Shown: positions 1-12,175 of the stretch, piece by piece
Position numbering within the stretch: position 1 is the stretch's first letter
Layout of the letters: every line of letters begins with the position of its first letter
Assembly (NCBI GenBank): GCA_036362985.1
Contig: JAYGXS010000001.1
Coordinates: 74,681,600-74,745,599 of the forward strand
Origin: Ligula intestinalis
Taxonomy: Eukaryota; Platyhelminthes; Cestoda; Diphyllobothriidea; Diphyllobothriidae
Length of the DNA stretch: 64,000 nt
Reading direction: 5' to 3'
Translations under genes and position numbers: made by a program
Notes under the pieces: model-generated
What the model saw: only the letters and a program-made list of their open reading frames with translations
Told to the model about the DNA's origin: nothing
Database searches by the model: none

Positions 1-69
1 CCTCCTTCTGTGTTGACAACTTCCCGCCAGTGTGTGAACGGTGGTTGCCATGTCTGCGTTCACGTGTTG

Positions 70-490
70 GCTGTAAAGGGGTACGACAGCATTTGGGGTT
101 CACTTGATACAGAACTGTTTCGGGCTTACTAGCCTTCATCAGCCAATCATAACTGTGAACACCAGCTCTTCGGACAAAAACAAACGCATTCACAGATTGC
201 GCAGTTGGTCCACCCCTTGTGTCGATCAGATGGGTCTTAAGCACTTCATCAAACCGCATTTCATCAGCACCTCGCCACCTGCCATTTGCTTCATTAGCCT
301 TCGATGAAGTGCTAATGACCCATCTGATTTACATAAGTGGTGGACCAACTGCGCCGTCTGTGAGTGCGTTTGTTTGTGTTTTCCGACCAGCTGGTGTTCT
401 CGGTTATGCTTGGCTGATGAAGGCTAATAAGCCCGAAACATTTCTGTATCAATTTACCCCCGAATGCTGTCATACCCCCCTTTCTGCTAT
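70..490. repeat. Long inverted repeat (foldback pair of family H repeats)
   Basis: Left arm about 70-250 and right arm about 303-490 are reverse complements with scattered mismatches, separated by a 52-nt centre. Each arm carries the phrase GATACAGAA(C/A)TGTTTCGGGC, followed by a stretch reading through CTTCATCAGCCAA and CAGTTGGTCCACC. The same GAAACAG...CTGTAT/GGGCTTA module recurs near 20.9, 21.2, 62.0 and 62.75 kb, so this is a head-to-head pair of a dispersed repeat. Open frames on both strands here simply follow the palindrome and are not genes. Confidence 0.85.
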
Positions 491-595
491 AATGATTTGG
501 CCGGAATCGGCCTGGCAGGCGATAACCCGTTGGGAAACTCTGACCACCACTTGAATTTTGTTGAGTTCGGAAGCCTATTCGATCGGTGTTTGCAC

Positions 596-616
596 ATATA
601 TATATATATATATATA
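596..616. repeat. (AT)n microsatellite
   Basis: Uninterrupted alternating AT run of about 21 nt next to the inverted repeat. Confidence 0.95.
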
Positions 617-619
617 ATA

Positions 620-1742
620 TGGGGACCTCATTTAAAAGCTGCTTATTGCCGTTGTTCATCCGGAAGTTTGCCTGCTTCCCCGTTGACGATGAGTACGCCC
701 AGATTGAAATCATTGGACGTTGGGATCGCGAAGACTGGGAAGGATGAGTACCAATGCACTCCGCCAGGCAGAAGTTTCTCGAGGTAAGCTCCCCCGCTTT
801 TTTACATTGTACGGCTGCCCGTATGGGCACTGTCCAACAATCCTACAGCACAACAGTCCTTTGCTAGTGATTGTTGGACAGTGTACAGCGACAGTGCTTT
901 TACATTGGAATAAACACATCAGTCATTACACTTTACCTCCTTCTACATTTTCATTTATATAGATAGCATTGCCCTTTTAACCTCACCCTTTTCCTGTCGT
1001 GTTGATGATCTCTATGTATGATGACGAACCCCAACGACCAAAGTCTACACGAATAAGGCGCCAACCGGTAACCTACGGCGCCGAAGATGTGCTCTACAAA
1101 CAAACTTTTTTGCAAAGATTTCTTTTCATTATTAACTGGGGACAACCCCCATACACCCACCTCCTCTGTAAGCTACAAATTTCCGCGACTTATTGCTGTT
1201 GTAGGAGGCCGAGTCCGAAGATTCCTACAGTTTTACCACAATGCCCTCTAGATAGTCACCTCTCATGAAAGTTAGTATTTATCTTGATGCGCATTCGTTC
1301 ATTTGTTGTAACATTGTTGTAAAATCGTTGATATTTTGTTATTAGGGCTGTCGGCATTTAAGCTATGGAACCAAGAATCTGCCAAAACCCCTTACAAGAA
1401 TATTTTGTTATTGACGGTCTAAATTGTTGTATAGCACCATAGAGTTAGCATTGGTAGCTCAAGGCAGTTAAATAACTATGAAAAGGTTGTGCACAAAATA
1501 AAAATATAACAAAATAATGGTCATAAATCTTTACACATACCTATGCAGTATTACATTTAACTGCTGTCTGGAAGTGAAAAAGGACACATTTTCCATGTTT
1601 AGCATCTGGACTGTAAATTTTCTGCCTTAACAGTTCGACTGTTAACGTGTATGCATCAATCAATCTGTCCATTCGATTTTGGGCATGGATGAAAATGCGT
1701 TTATTTTGATACAAACTTTGCCCGGTCATTTCCAAAACAACA
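620..1742. other. Gene-free 5' flank of the LAPTM4-like gene
   Basis: I see no coding signal or recognised repeat here. It must contain the promoter, or a 5' untranslated exon or trans-splice acceptor, for the downstream gene, but no TATA box or initiator can be singled out. Confidence 0.4.
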
Positions 1743-1944
1743 ATGATGGCTTTCGGAGTGCGGGACTCTCAGTTTAGATGTTGTTTTTATCTTCACGTGC
1801 GAACTGGCACGGTTATACTGGGAATTCTTCATATTCTGCTGCAACTTATTGTTGTATCAACCCTCCTTGTCGCGGCCCTGAAGCAAGACATGGCGACATT
1901 GAACGCGCCATCAACTCCGTTTCCCTGTCCTCAACGGAAACCGC
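1743..1944 (+). CDS. LAPTM4-like exon 1 (start codon, HVRTGT signature, TM1)
   Basis: The two ATGs in tandem at 1743 precede CCFYLHVRTGTVILG and a hydrophobic helix to about residue 46. The donor is placed at 1945 (C|GTATGA) because it is the only decent GT that gives phase 1, which the acceptor of exon 2 needs. The alternative GTATCA at about 1854 is phase 0 and would not join in frame. The frame stays open to a stop just before 2061, so the exon end is inferred rather than forced. Confidence 0.7.
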
Positions 1945-4900
1945 GTATGATGCCACTTTTTGTCGTTTATTCGAATCTTCAGTGTGTCCATACTAATTCC
2001 ACTGACAGCTTTTTGGTTAAGACGTATAATCCGTTTATAAGCGCATTGAACGCCGGGTAGGCTGCTCCAAACTGAATTAAATTCGTTTGTGTACAAAATA
2101 ATTTAATGGAAACAATTTACAATCATAATTAGCGCTATTTCCGCTTATAAGGTTTGCAATCAGTTTATTTATCCTTCAGGCACGTCTACTCAAGACTACC
2201 TTGTGAATGTCAGGGTTTTTGCTGCCATTAACAATTCCTGTTTTCTCTGTTTCCTTAAAGGCCAAGGTTGTGAAATACTCGCAACTCTGGGTTCAGTAGC
2301 AAAATATAGTTTGTTTTATTCCTGTTTAATTTTCCCTTATCACGCCTGCGTTCATGCCTGACCTAGGCGGTCTTACGGATATCATAGACCCTACTCCCCA
2401 TAATCGTGGATCACGCAGTAAATCTGGATAACCCGATAAATTGATACTTTTCTTCGAGAATGCCCCTTTTTTACCTCAAAGTGCTGCTTAGCTAGTATAC
2501 AACTTTCTGATCCCATCTGCGTGCTATAATAAATGGTTCTCGCTTTCAGCATCGTTCTGTAACCGGTGGCTAGGTTCACACATGCTTCTTGGATATGAAA
2601 GGCATTATGCCGTTGTTTAACAAAGACCTGAAGTGTTCCACTTTGTTTATTTACATATAAAAATCCGATGTTGACTTTTTTTCTGCTATTCGTGTTTTCT
2701 CAGGATTACATTTATGGACGTTTGAATGTTGTGGAAAATTGCTCCTTCCGTAGAAATATAGTATACCTAGCCTAACCATCCTTTGCAATGCCCACTATTT
2801 CGTTATGTATGTTTTATTGGCAGTTTAATTTTCTGAATATTGGTATTTCTTTCTGCGGATACGTAATTACGCGAACTAGAATCTTGAGACTGACTAACTG
2901 CTTTTAGTTTTACCTTCATCGCTTTGGTGTAATTAGTGGCCTAAGGGCCTAAGTAGTAAGCACATTTTCTGTCTCCCGCCCGTACTAAATCCAACAGTGC
3001 CGGGCAATTTTCAAGTTTCGGAAAGCAGCCAATATCCTATTGCTGTCGGCAAATGAAAATATAGTAACTAGCGTGCGATTTTTAAATTGCATGTACTGCA
3101 AGCATTCCAGCTGATGTCCAAATAAGCTCAAATTTCACTAGGATGCTTAAAATAAGGAAATATCAGGCAAAATTATCATTTATTAGTCAATATGGCGGTT
3201 AACAACAGGGAAAACATGAAATCGCTATGTTTGGTTTTCTAGTTCCGAATTGGCTGTACCCCGATTACTATTAAGTTTACATATCCCGCCATGTAGGTGG
3301 GCCATGGCAGCGTTTGCCACACACCGTAATGATCGGATGTGCAAATGGAAGTGGAGGATTAGAGATGATGAATAGACGCGTTCATTTAGAGTTTAGAGAA
3401 GACTCATGCTCAAAGGGGAATGACATCTTTTTGTCCTGCTTGCTAGCGTAACTGCGCTCTAACTCAGAGCCATGCCACTGTTCGGTTATATTGCTTTCCC
3501 ATCAGGACCGGTTTGGACAATCGAGAAGGGGCTTTGAGAGTCACTTTCCAGGTTCACACAATGACCTAACTACCTAAAACTCTAGAGGCTCAAAATATGG
3601 TTTCCTAAATGCATATGCTGTTATTTGTAAAGGATCTCCATCTTCGAGGTAGTTAAACTGTCTTGCACACCTGTAGTACCTAGGACACTTTTGTCCATTG
3701 GCAGTTCGTTTTCTTTCATACATTCACTCTGTACGGCTCTGATATCCAATTCAGTCATAAGAAGAGCACTCTGCTGCTTATTTCTTCACCACTAGGACAC
3801 CCGTTTATATTGGCAGCGATGAATAGGGCGTTCCAGTTCTTATCTTGTCATCCGTCTTTTCTCTCTTGAGTGTTGAAGAAGCAATGTCTCAAGTGCAATA
3901 CAAGTTGTCTCGCCGATGTTTTATTAATATTCCTCCGGTAATATAGGTCTAACTATTTTTCCAGGAGAACTTTTCAATTTCACTAACCTCAGGTGCTTTC
4001 AGAAGTTCGGATCTTCAACATTTGTAGTGTTTCCTGTGTGAAGAAATAATTTATTCTGCGAATTCTATGACCGCTGGCGTACTTCCTGAATACATGCTTC
4101 TTTTCTGTCTACCAAACATAACTTCATCTTATTGCACTGAGAATGCTGCAATAATACGACATATACAGTAATATATATCTCTCTAATACTGTCGGTGCGT
4201 TAACACTGGAAACGGTTGTGTCGATGTCTTCCTCCATAAGTGGTGTGTTGTCAAAAGACACTGCTAACTTGAAAAAAATATTTCCATGCGTAGGAAGCAG
4301 CTCCACAAGGTATTGCAAGCCACCGAAGACTAGCTTTGTATGGGTTATCGCCTCAGTAAGCCCTCTATAGGTGTCAGGTGGCCGACTTCAGGAGCCATCG
4401 ATAGGTACTCGTTGTGCGTCATTTTTTTCACAGCGGCGTGAGCTATAGTAGTCAAGACTTGTTGGAAGTAGTGTCTAGACTGCATTCCTAGTCTAAACAG
4501 TTTTTCTAAGCTTCAAATATACATACGAGCCAGCCATAAGTCGGGTTTTTGGCCTATCGCTTAATTTAGTTAAGGATGAAGCAGACTTATGATGCATCTA
4601 CCGCACCTTTCCCACAATCATCCTATACAGGTGGCGGACGACCAGACATGGACGTTTACGCGAGCTGACCCCTGTTAGGACAGATTAACGAACAGCCTTA
4701 GCAAGCAGTTAGTTTGCAAGAGATAGTCCACTCACGACAGGCTATCGATCAGCCTACTCAAAGCAAACACAGACTTGCATTCAATCAATCGATAATTTGA
4801 AATTCAAGTTTCAGTTAGCCGTCGAGCCACCAGCCAATCACGCCGGCATCCAAGACGGGACAGAAGCTGATTGGCCCGATGGACATAGCTTCACACGCGT

Positions 4901-7900
4901 TTGTTACCCTAAATATGTTGTACTAGTTACACTCAAAGACTTCTGGTGTTGCACACTTCTTGTCGTGTTCTTGCTTTGGTGGCTCACACAAGACGCAATT
5001 AGGCGGTGACATCTCGGTCTTGGCTATCGTTACAACAACCCCTGGAACAGAGTTCAGAGAAAAATGTTTTGAAAACCGCACGATTGAGAGTACATAGGGG
5101 TCAGTAAAAATAAGTTAGTGCAACCTGACCCTGAGTTCGGCGTAGGACCGCATTACCTCGGTTAGTCGGCCGTTTTCGGTTAAGGATTATCTGCTTGCAT
5201 ACTTAACAATATCATAAACCGAACGTGTATTAGCTTCGTCATTCCTGGAAGTGGATGTGAATATAGTTGCATATTTGGAAAGTTCGAAAAAAGTTATCTA
5301 CGAGAGCCGAGGCAGGTTAGGCTCGCCCATCGATTTCGACCATGTCCATCGCGTGCAAGCTGAAGGCAACCGCAGTGACTTACGCTTGAATTATTTCAAA
5401 GTGATAGTAGACTGGCGCACCATCTACCACACTCTCTCTTCCATCGCCCACCCGAGCCCAGCTTCAAGGCAGAGTCAAAAAAGATCGGAAGTGGGATCAG
5501 GTGCAGGTGGCTGGCGTAGCCGAAGCCGCCCTCATATGTGCCACCACGCCCCTCCCATGTTCGGCACTTGTTATCGGCGTGCATTCCAAATAACGCTTGC
5601 CGTACCGTAATCTGGTCTCAGTGTTGGTCCAGCACATCTATCACACAGCCCGCTTAGGGGGCACAGGAACGGGAGACAGCGAAAGGTGAAAATACATTGG
5701 GCTCTCGAAAGTACACTAGTAATTTAACGATAACTTACAAGAAAAACATCTGTATTTCAAATTGATAAACGAAAAAATTGATAGGAAACCATGCTGACAT
5801 TTATTGCATTTTCCCAATTTAAAAAAGACAGTAATTTGAACAAATAGTGCACAGATGAAAGCAATTTTTTCCTTTTCTGCAAACCTATTTGACTCTTTCC
5901 AGTTTTTTTAGCTTAGTTCTTCGCGCAAACTAATTGGTTGCTTTCCGACTTAAAATGCACCGAAGAACTAATTCTGACATTGTTTTTTTGCTAAGATTCT
6001 GTCAAGGGCTTCATAACGCCGATAATATTCAGTTGTCTTTAATAAACAGCCTTTGTTGTAAACATACGGCTTCCGACACTAAATACATCTTTTTATTGAC
6101 GCAGGTTGAATCAGTATTAGAAAGCCGATATCGAACAATTTTTCGGAAAACTGTATTGGTCGTTTCGATACATGCTCAGGCTATAATTACAAACCGTTTA
6201 GCCGGTTTCACGATATTTAATAACCTCGCGAACTCATGCTCTTTAGTTGGGAGGTAAGTCTTCGACAAGCAGTGTCGAGTTGGCGTCCCTACCCGACAAT
6301 ACTGTACTTAGCGTGCACTCCGAGTCCAATTTAAAGGCGCGTGCTCCATTTTTAATTTCCCAACAAGGCAATGCTGTCATTTTGCTCGGGAATTTTGAGT
6401 GATCATACTGCGGACAAGTCCATCCTCAAACCATTGGAATGTGCGGTCGAGCCATCTCAGCCTGCAACCGCCCACTGCATAAGGGATTCCGATCGGCAAT
6501 CAAGCTTTATTCCTAAAGCTCACTTCCTCAGCCGAAGCCGCACTAGTGTGCTAGTATTTTGAGTTTCCAGAAGGTAAACTGTAGAGATCGGTGTTGTTTC
6601 ATATTTTCAATGATAGCTGTTCCTGTCCAACTTCCTATGGTCGTGACTGTTTTCTTAACGAAAGGGTCCTCTCCCTCGTTTTGTGTAAGCTCACAATCCT
6701 CTCTCCATCTGAACTCTGGAGCTAGTTTCACCGTTTCCTCTCTTGCTTACAGCTTCAGACATCTTATACATGATGATGCACATTGTACCGGGCTTTACCA
6801 TCTTCCACAAGTCGCACTCTGATTCCATTGCCCGCTTTCGTGATGGTAAGACCGATGCTGACGGTCTTCTCGATCCGTCAGGTCTAAAGTCCTCCCCCTC
6901 AGACCTCTCGAGGTTGTTGAATCTTGTGGAGAGTGAACCCTCACCGTCTGCGTTGACCGGCCAATCAAAAACAGCGGTCGCGACTCGGGCGGAGGATACT
7001 TCATCCAAGACCGTTTCATCTGATGCTGCCGCCGCCGAAGGTAATGCTTCGAAAGACGAGACAGTCACGTCTGAAGAGCAGGACCCGAATTCACGACGCT
7101 GCCTAGAGCGACACTCCAACCCCTATTTCTCACTCTGCTTGGCCCTGCTCTCTCTGGCTTTCGGCTACCTGCTTGTCCATGGAGTCATTTCACGCCAACC
7201 GGCACACTTGTTGCCCTTCTTCTGCCTCCAAGTGTTTGACTTTGTGGTTGCTCTCATCTGCATGCTCGGCTATATGTCATCCGCCTCCAGTATTGGCCAC
7301 TGGCTCAGAGACAAAATCAACAACAATCCAGTAAGTACTTCATCTTTTAGGTTAGCTCTGTCACTTGGTTGACTTGGGAGCGCGGGGAGGAGGAGGCGTT
7401 GCATGTATTTGACTAATGAGTTGATGGAGTGCAGCAGCAACCTCCCTCCTAGATGTCAACCAGACAGTTGGTGTTCCACTTGTGATGATAACCTCTACAG
7501 TGTTCTTGTGGGTCTATTCTCTTAATTCTAAATTTTTAAGGTATGTTTTTCCCCCATTGTCGTTGCGGATCAGAGAAATAAGGTTTTCTGATGCTCAGTA
7601 GTGATCACGCAGATTGCCTACATGCTGTTTTATTTTGCTCGTAGCAGCATCCTATGTCGTATATCCCAAATAGTCTACGATGCATGCTCGGTACGTCCTT
7701 TCTCTTCCAACCAAGAGAGATAACTAAGAACATCGGAAGACACTGGCGCTATCTTTATCTTCAACGGAGGGACTGAGACCTGTTGCTTCAAGTTTTAACT
7801 GCGCGAGCCACCAATTTTCTGACAAGAATAACTGGGACGGCATTAAACCAATCCAGCCTGATTGCACTACGGAATGCACATATTTATTGGTGCCTGTAAC

Positions 7901-10900
7901 CTGAAGTCAGAAGCCTTTACAAGTGATCGTCTGGTGGCGACTAGCCAATAATAGAGAAAGAGGTAGGACGCTGAAGTAGCCTTTTATGGCTCCTCTGTTG
8001 CCTCTGTCCAAACATGCTCTAACCTCAGGACAAGAAAATCTAGTGTTTGAGCCTGCCTTCGGGTTAGTCACTGGGTCAACTTAATTGCCAGATCAGTCTC
8101 GGGTAGAAGGAACTCGCCGGTACTGCCTGTCGTAACAAGCTAGATCAATGAACACCGCTTTCAGGTAACTTTAAATGTCTCCACTCGCAGCAAACTGCTT
8201 GAACCCGTGCTTCGACTGGTAGATAATCTTGTTCGATGACCAACGGGACCTGGACGCACATTCCACCGCTTCCTGACTTGGGCTATCTCTGTTGTGTGGC
8301 AGTAGGTAAGCTGGACATTGTCATTTCTGTCTCCTCAGTGTTTGTTGGCAAATTTCTTCCAGAAGGGCAAATGAGGATGTGCTGCACGAGCCTCGCGGCA
8401 GTGGGCTGGTCTGTGTTTTTGTCAGACAACCACCAGAATCCCAGCTGACAACTACCCGTAAGCGGAATTAAAAACACATACTAATAGGCACCCTTCGGCC
8501 ATTTCCTACGTACAGATCAATTCCAAAACTTGTTTGCACTGCGTCCCTGCCTGGTTCAAGATCAAACCGGAGAAATGAGAATAGGTCAAATTCAAATGAG
8601 TTGCAAAAAATCCATAAAGGTTCGTAACTCGATCTCAAAAACCAGATGTGAGAGGATAACGAAGTGGCTAAAGTGTCAGCCGAATTTTTGTATGGGCTAG
8701 CGTTCAAGCAAAAAAAACATTCTCTTGCTGACAATCACGGTAAAAGTGACCGAGAGGGGCCCATTGCCTGAACTCCCAATCCTACGTCTCAGGATTCATA
8801 TTTCCCATGTCCATCCGCACGTCTTCCCGACCCTTGTCAACTTTCCCAATTCAATTGTTCCGCCTGACCTACTCTCTCAGCCGCATCAGGGTTTTGCTGA
8901 CGACCCCTAATGTATGCGGCTTTCAAATTTTTCTTTCAACGCTGTTAAGCGTTCCTTTTGTTTGCCTTTGTTTTTTTTCCTGAAACTGCTTCAACCCCTG
9001 GATTTCTCTTCATTTAGCATTTCAGGGACCATCCAGTCACCATGCATCCGACCTCAATCGCCTTGATAATGATCTCAACCTCATGCCTCATTTTGGCCTT
9101 CAAAGCCTACTGCATTGGTATGGTCTGGGATTGTCATCGGTACCTCCTGTTAAGCAACAGGCTTGGCCCCCTTCGAGGTGCTAATGCGCGCAGACTGCCC
9201 TTCTTCTGGAGTGCTGTTTTCCGCAGAGGTTATCCTTCCAGGGAGGACATTGATGTCGACGTAGAGACTAATCCTCAGGATTCCCCTGGCGCCTTCACCG
9301 CACCCCTGCCCACAGAACCACTGGCAGAGTCTGCTCTCCCCAAATATGAGGTGCGCTCTGTTTTTTCCTAATACTACTGCCATTCATTGTAGTTCATCCG
9401 CTGGAATTTTTGGTAAGAAGAAACCCTAGCTGCTTGACTGTTTCGTGGACCAGTTTATCAAGCCGCTTAGCACTATTCCAAGCTGCGAGTAGTCAGGCGG
9501 CATGATAGTCTATGCTCACGTCAGCAGGGGGTGTTGGGTATTGCCAGCCTCAGGCGCTTCCCGCTCCCATAATTTCACATTATCAAGACAATGTTAAGCC
9601 AACTATAAATGGAGTTGGGTGCATTCGCCGGCGGGTCATTCCGCTCGCATTTGTGAAGTTCCGCACAGCATCTGAGCCGGATTTTACCCATTTAGCAGGC
9701 ATGATGTGGATTTATTCCTAAATCCGACCTCACAACCCCCAACTACTCTTTGTGTTTAAATTAAAAACACAGGCTTAGCAATTGGTCCGTATTGCTAGGG
9801 GGTGAGGACAATCTACAGTCATAGTCGCTTCTTCCTCATCATCATCTTGCCATTGGAGCACAGCAAATGTTAAAATGGAGATCAAGATAGATGCAATGAA
9901 AGTCGGCTTCACTATAGCCACATCCTGGCTCAACTTACTCCTACGCCCTCTCCGAAAGCCTGTTTTCATTGTTTCTAATGCCTAAACTAACAGGGCCGTT
10001 TCATAAAACTTTGGGTCATCCGCATGTCATTTCATGCGGACCACATGGTTAATTGACCTCTACTTCTCCGTTTCACATGACTTGAAACGCCTTCGGTGTT
10101 TAAAAAAAACAAAAAGTGGTAGACTGCTTCAGTTTTTGCGTGTGTGGGGCCTGCATGCGCGTGATTTTCATCGGTCATCTAGGCCATAATGAATGAAATC
10201 TTCAACAACTATGCACTAAGCATGCCCCCTTTTCTGATGATAGTGCTAGCCGTCCTACCTGTTACTTGCTGCTTCATGAACGCAGCGTCTGTGTAGACTT
10301 GTTTGGGTCACGCAAGATTTCGAAACTGCTACTACAGTAAAACCTGCTTAGAACTGTTCTCTGTAGTCTGCTCTGCACTGGTCATCGCTGAGAAATGTTC
10401 ATTATATCCATTTTAATGCATGCAAATTTGTTATTATCTTTTTCTAAGGCCGTGTTAGGGCCATGTCGTTAAATCCTGTCATACCTTTGCCTGCATCGAC
10501 TAGTATCAATGCTAGCATAACTGGCTCCATAGATTAATGATAAGAAAACAGCACAGACCATCTTTTGCGCGGTCGTTTTTCAGTCGATATTCACCTCTCG
10601 GACCTGGCATCCTCTTCAGGTCTGGCTTAACCATATCCTAGGCTGAATGAAATTCTGATAGAGATCCGGGGCACTAGAATGCCCGTTTCTGGTTTATTAA
10701 CTGCTATCAGCCGACCCTGTCACTGAGTTCCAAGGCACAACGGGGCGAGTATGTCCCATAACGCGGTCAATGAGCCCTCCACCACAATGTCTATTCTGCA
10801 CACCGTCCTCTTAGCGGATTATTTGGCTTACCTTCTACGACTGTCCCTCTCAATTGATTCACTTAGCCAGCAGGTCCCCATTCCTTTACTCGGTTGTCTT

Positions 10901-11658
10901 CAAATGTGCAAAAAATGTCCAAACCTCCTTCCCATACTCTTTCAAGAGATTTAGTTACAATGGTTCTGTTTTGCCACCAGTTGTCTTTTCTCCACGCCTA
11001 TTTTACTCCAATCCAAAGCCATTCGGAAGCACGTCGGCTCCCTCAGAAGCATACGCCGATGGTTTGAAGTCGGTCAGCCTGTTTGACCTGGTGCGAGTGT
11101 GACTTAGCATGATCTACCCGGTCTCGATTATGTCGCAGATCATATCTTTACATTTACCGCTTCGGGCCTAGAGAACTTGACCCACACTTCCAGCGATCGA
11201 GACGTACTACTGACAGTTTACCGACCGCAGACATGTCTTGACGGTTTGTGTTGAGCCAAGTTTTAAGTTGACATGCTCGGCACCTCAGTCCTCTTTCTTC
11301 AATTGTGCGAGTTATCCTCGCCAGTGCCGAATGTTTCATTCAATTCATTGCCTGTACGCAATCCTTCTCCTTTTGTAGTCATCTTACTGCAGACTTCGTT
11401 CTCTGCCTGTACGCTTAAATGGAGCTGCTGTACTAGGGTGACTGCTTTTCATAACCCCCCCCCCTCCCTCCCGACCACAAAAGCGTCCACCCCGTGCTTT
11501 ATTGTCTTCACTGCTCATCCCAGCATTTCTGCTTTACATTTGTCTACCTCTAGGAGGCCTTAAACACGCCCGCTAATGCCTACGCTCCACCACCCTACTT
11601 CCCGAATCCGAGCAAGGAGACGGAGGCGGAGGCAACACCGGAAAAGTCGCAGAAATGA
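1743..11658 (+). CDS. LAPTM4-like lysosomal-associated four-transmembrane protein (4 exons)
   Basis: Proposed join: 1743-1944, 6753-7330, 9018-9350, 11554-11658, giving about 405 residues. The family sits in late endosomal and lysosomal membranes and binds Nedd4-type ubiquitin ligases through C-terminal PY motifs. Seen: exon 1 has CC..LHVRTGTVILG, matching the family signature CHVRTGT, and TM1 (about 23-46). Exon 2 holds a Ser/Glu-rich loop, then TM2 (192-213) and TM3 with LLPFFCLQVFDF (221-242). Exon 3 has TM4 ending FKAYCIGMVWDC and the LPKYE motif. Exon 4 has the PPxY motif APPPYFP and the stop. All proposed junctions agree in reading phase (phase 1, 0, 0). Human LAPTM4 proteins are about 230 residues; the excess lies mostly in the TM1-TM2 loop (about 145 residues, with an NAS sequon near 165). 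The weakest point is the exon 1 donor; an additional small exon cannot be excluded. Confidence 0.82.
1945..6752 (+). other. LAPTM4-like intron 1 (4.8 kb)
   Basis: No coding frames of substance. The segment 5250-5640 contains a diverged repeat: the phrase CATCGATTTCGACCATG near 5329 resembles the module seen at 30139 and 57357. The remainder is unremarkable AT-rich sequence. The intron ends in a pyrimidine-rich tract and TTGCTTACAG at 6743-6752. Confidence 0.6.
6753..7330 (+). CDS. LAPTM4-like exon 2 (Ser/Glu-rich loop, TM2, TM3)
   Basis: The acceptor CTTACAG at 6752 and the strong donor CCA|GTAAGT at 7331 bound this exon. It encodes a roughly 110-residue polar segment rich in S, E, D, T and A, then two hydrophobic helices separated by the short turn GVISRQPAHLL; PFFCLQVFDF is the most conserved family block. 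The polar segment is unlike the compact loop of vertebrate LAPTM4. Confidence 0.85.
7331..9017 (+). other. LAPTM4-like intron 2 (1.7 kb)
   Basis: Begins GTAAGTACTT and ends in CTTCATTTAG. The phase-0 acceptor at 9017 is preferred to the CAG at 9025 because only the former keeps the frame. Nothing else recognisable inside. Confidence 0.7.
9018..9350 (+). CDS. LAPTM4-like exon 3 (TM4 and cytosolic tail)
   Basis: Opens with HFRDHPVTMHP, equivalent to the segment before TM4 in LAPTM4. TM4 follows (SIALIMISTSCLILAFKAY) with the conserved FKAYxIxxVWxC signature, then a tail ending ALPKYE. The donor GAG|GTGCGC at 9351 falls exactly after the conserved LPxYE; reading through it gives only six more residues (VRSVFS) before a stop, a possible retained-intron isoform. 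Confidence 0.85.
9351..11553 (+). other. LAPTM4-like intron 3 (2.2 kb) with a SINE fragment
   Basis: About 10670-10795 aligns with the distal part of the tRNA-derived SINE at 40.02-40.28 kb: both carry TTTCTGG, then GTCCCATAA and a CCACCA tail. The intron ends TCTACCTCTAG. No other content recognised. Confidence 0.6.
11554..11658 (+). CDS. LAPTM4-like exon 4 (PPxY motif and stop)
   Basis: Short terminal exon after the acceptor TACCTCTAG. It reads EALNTPANAYAPPPYFP, then a charged tail ending TPEKSQK and TGA at 11656. Joining in phase 0 to ALPKYE of exon 3 recreates the LPxYE-...-PPPPY architecture of the LAPTM4 tail. The exon is too short to stand out alone; the PY motif and phase are the evidence. 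Confidence 0.75.
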   Translation, partial: EALNTPANAYAPPPYFPNPSKETEAEATPEKSQK

Positions 11659-12175
11659 GAGAGAAACTTCGTTTCCCCGCACGCACTCGCGTGCATACAT
11701 GCTTAGGACGACTTACACTCCTATTTGGTGTTGTGTAGATGCGAAATTGCGCACTGTTCCCCGCCAGTTCCTCCCGCCCTCTCACTGGCCGTCTGTGTGC
11801 AATTTTGTCCCCTTGAACTGTGAGATCTCAATGTGTATGTGTGTGTGTGTGTGTGTGCACTTTTAAGATTGGGACCTGTACACCCACGCACCAGCTTTTT
11901 TCTTCTGTTGCTCCATTGACCTCCTGGTCATTTATGATTTTTTTCTTTCTTATCGCCTGCCTCGCCGCCGGGCTCTCTTCTCATCACCCCGCCTCCACAG
12001 GATAATAACTTGACCCTTCCTTTTCTCCTTACGGCGATCGGTTCGCGTTCGAACTAACTAAATATACTGATGCACGCGCAAACATACGACCAGGCACGCA
12101 CGAATGCACACACACGCACACGCGTGTAATTCACTTAATTGCTGCTTCCATCCGTAATAAATACGTCCGTTTGTC
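11659..12175 (+). other. Probable 3' UTR of the LAPTM4-like gene with (TG)n microsatellite
   Basis: Between the stop at 11658 and the AATAAA at 12156 there is no other polyadenylation hexamer that I can see. A TG dinucleotide run lies at about 11832-11857 and CA-rich sequence at about 12105-12123. Confidence 0.5.
12156..12161 (+). promoter_or_regulatory. Candidate polyadenylation signal AATAAA
   Basis: Canonical hexamer about 500 nt after the LAPTM4-like stop codon, followed by a GT/T-rich stretch (CGTCCGTTTGTCGTG). Confidence 0.5.

Noticed and set aside
104..307. Open frames on both strands around 100-830
   Set aside because: They mirror the inverted repeat and share the same words as repeats at 21 and 62 kb; no domain.
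9351..9371. LAPTM4-like protein ending at the exon 3 read-through stop
   Set aside because: A phase-0 donor follows LPKYE and a distant exon supplies the expected PPxY tail; kept only as a possible isoform.
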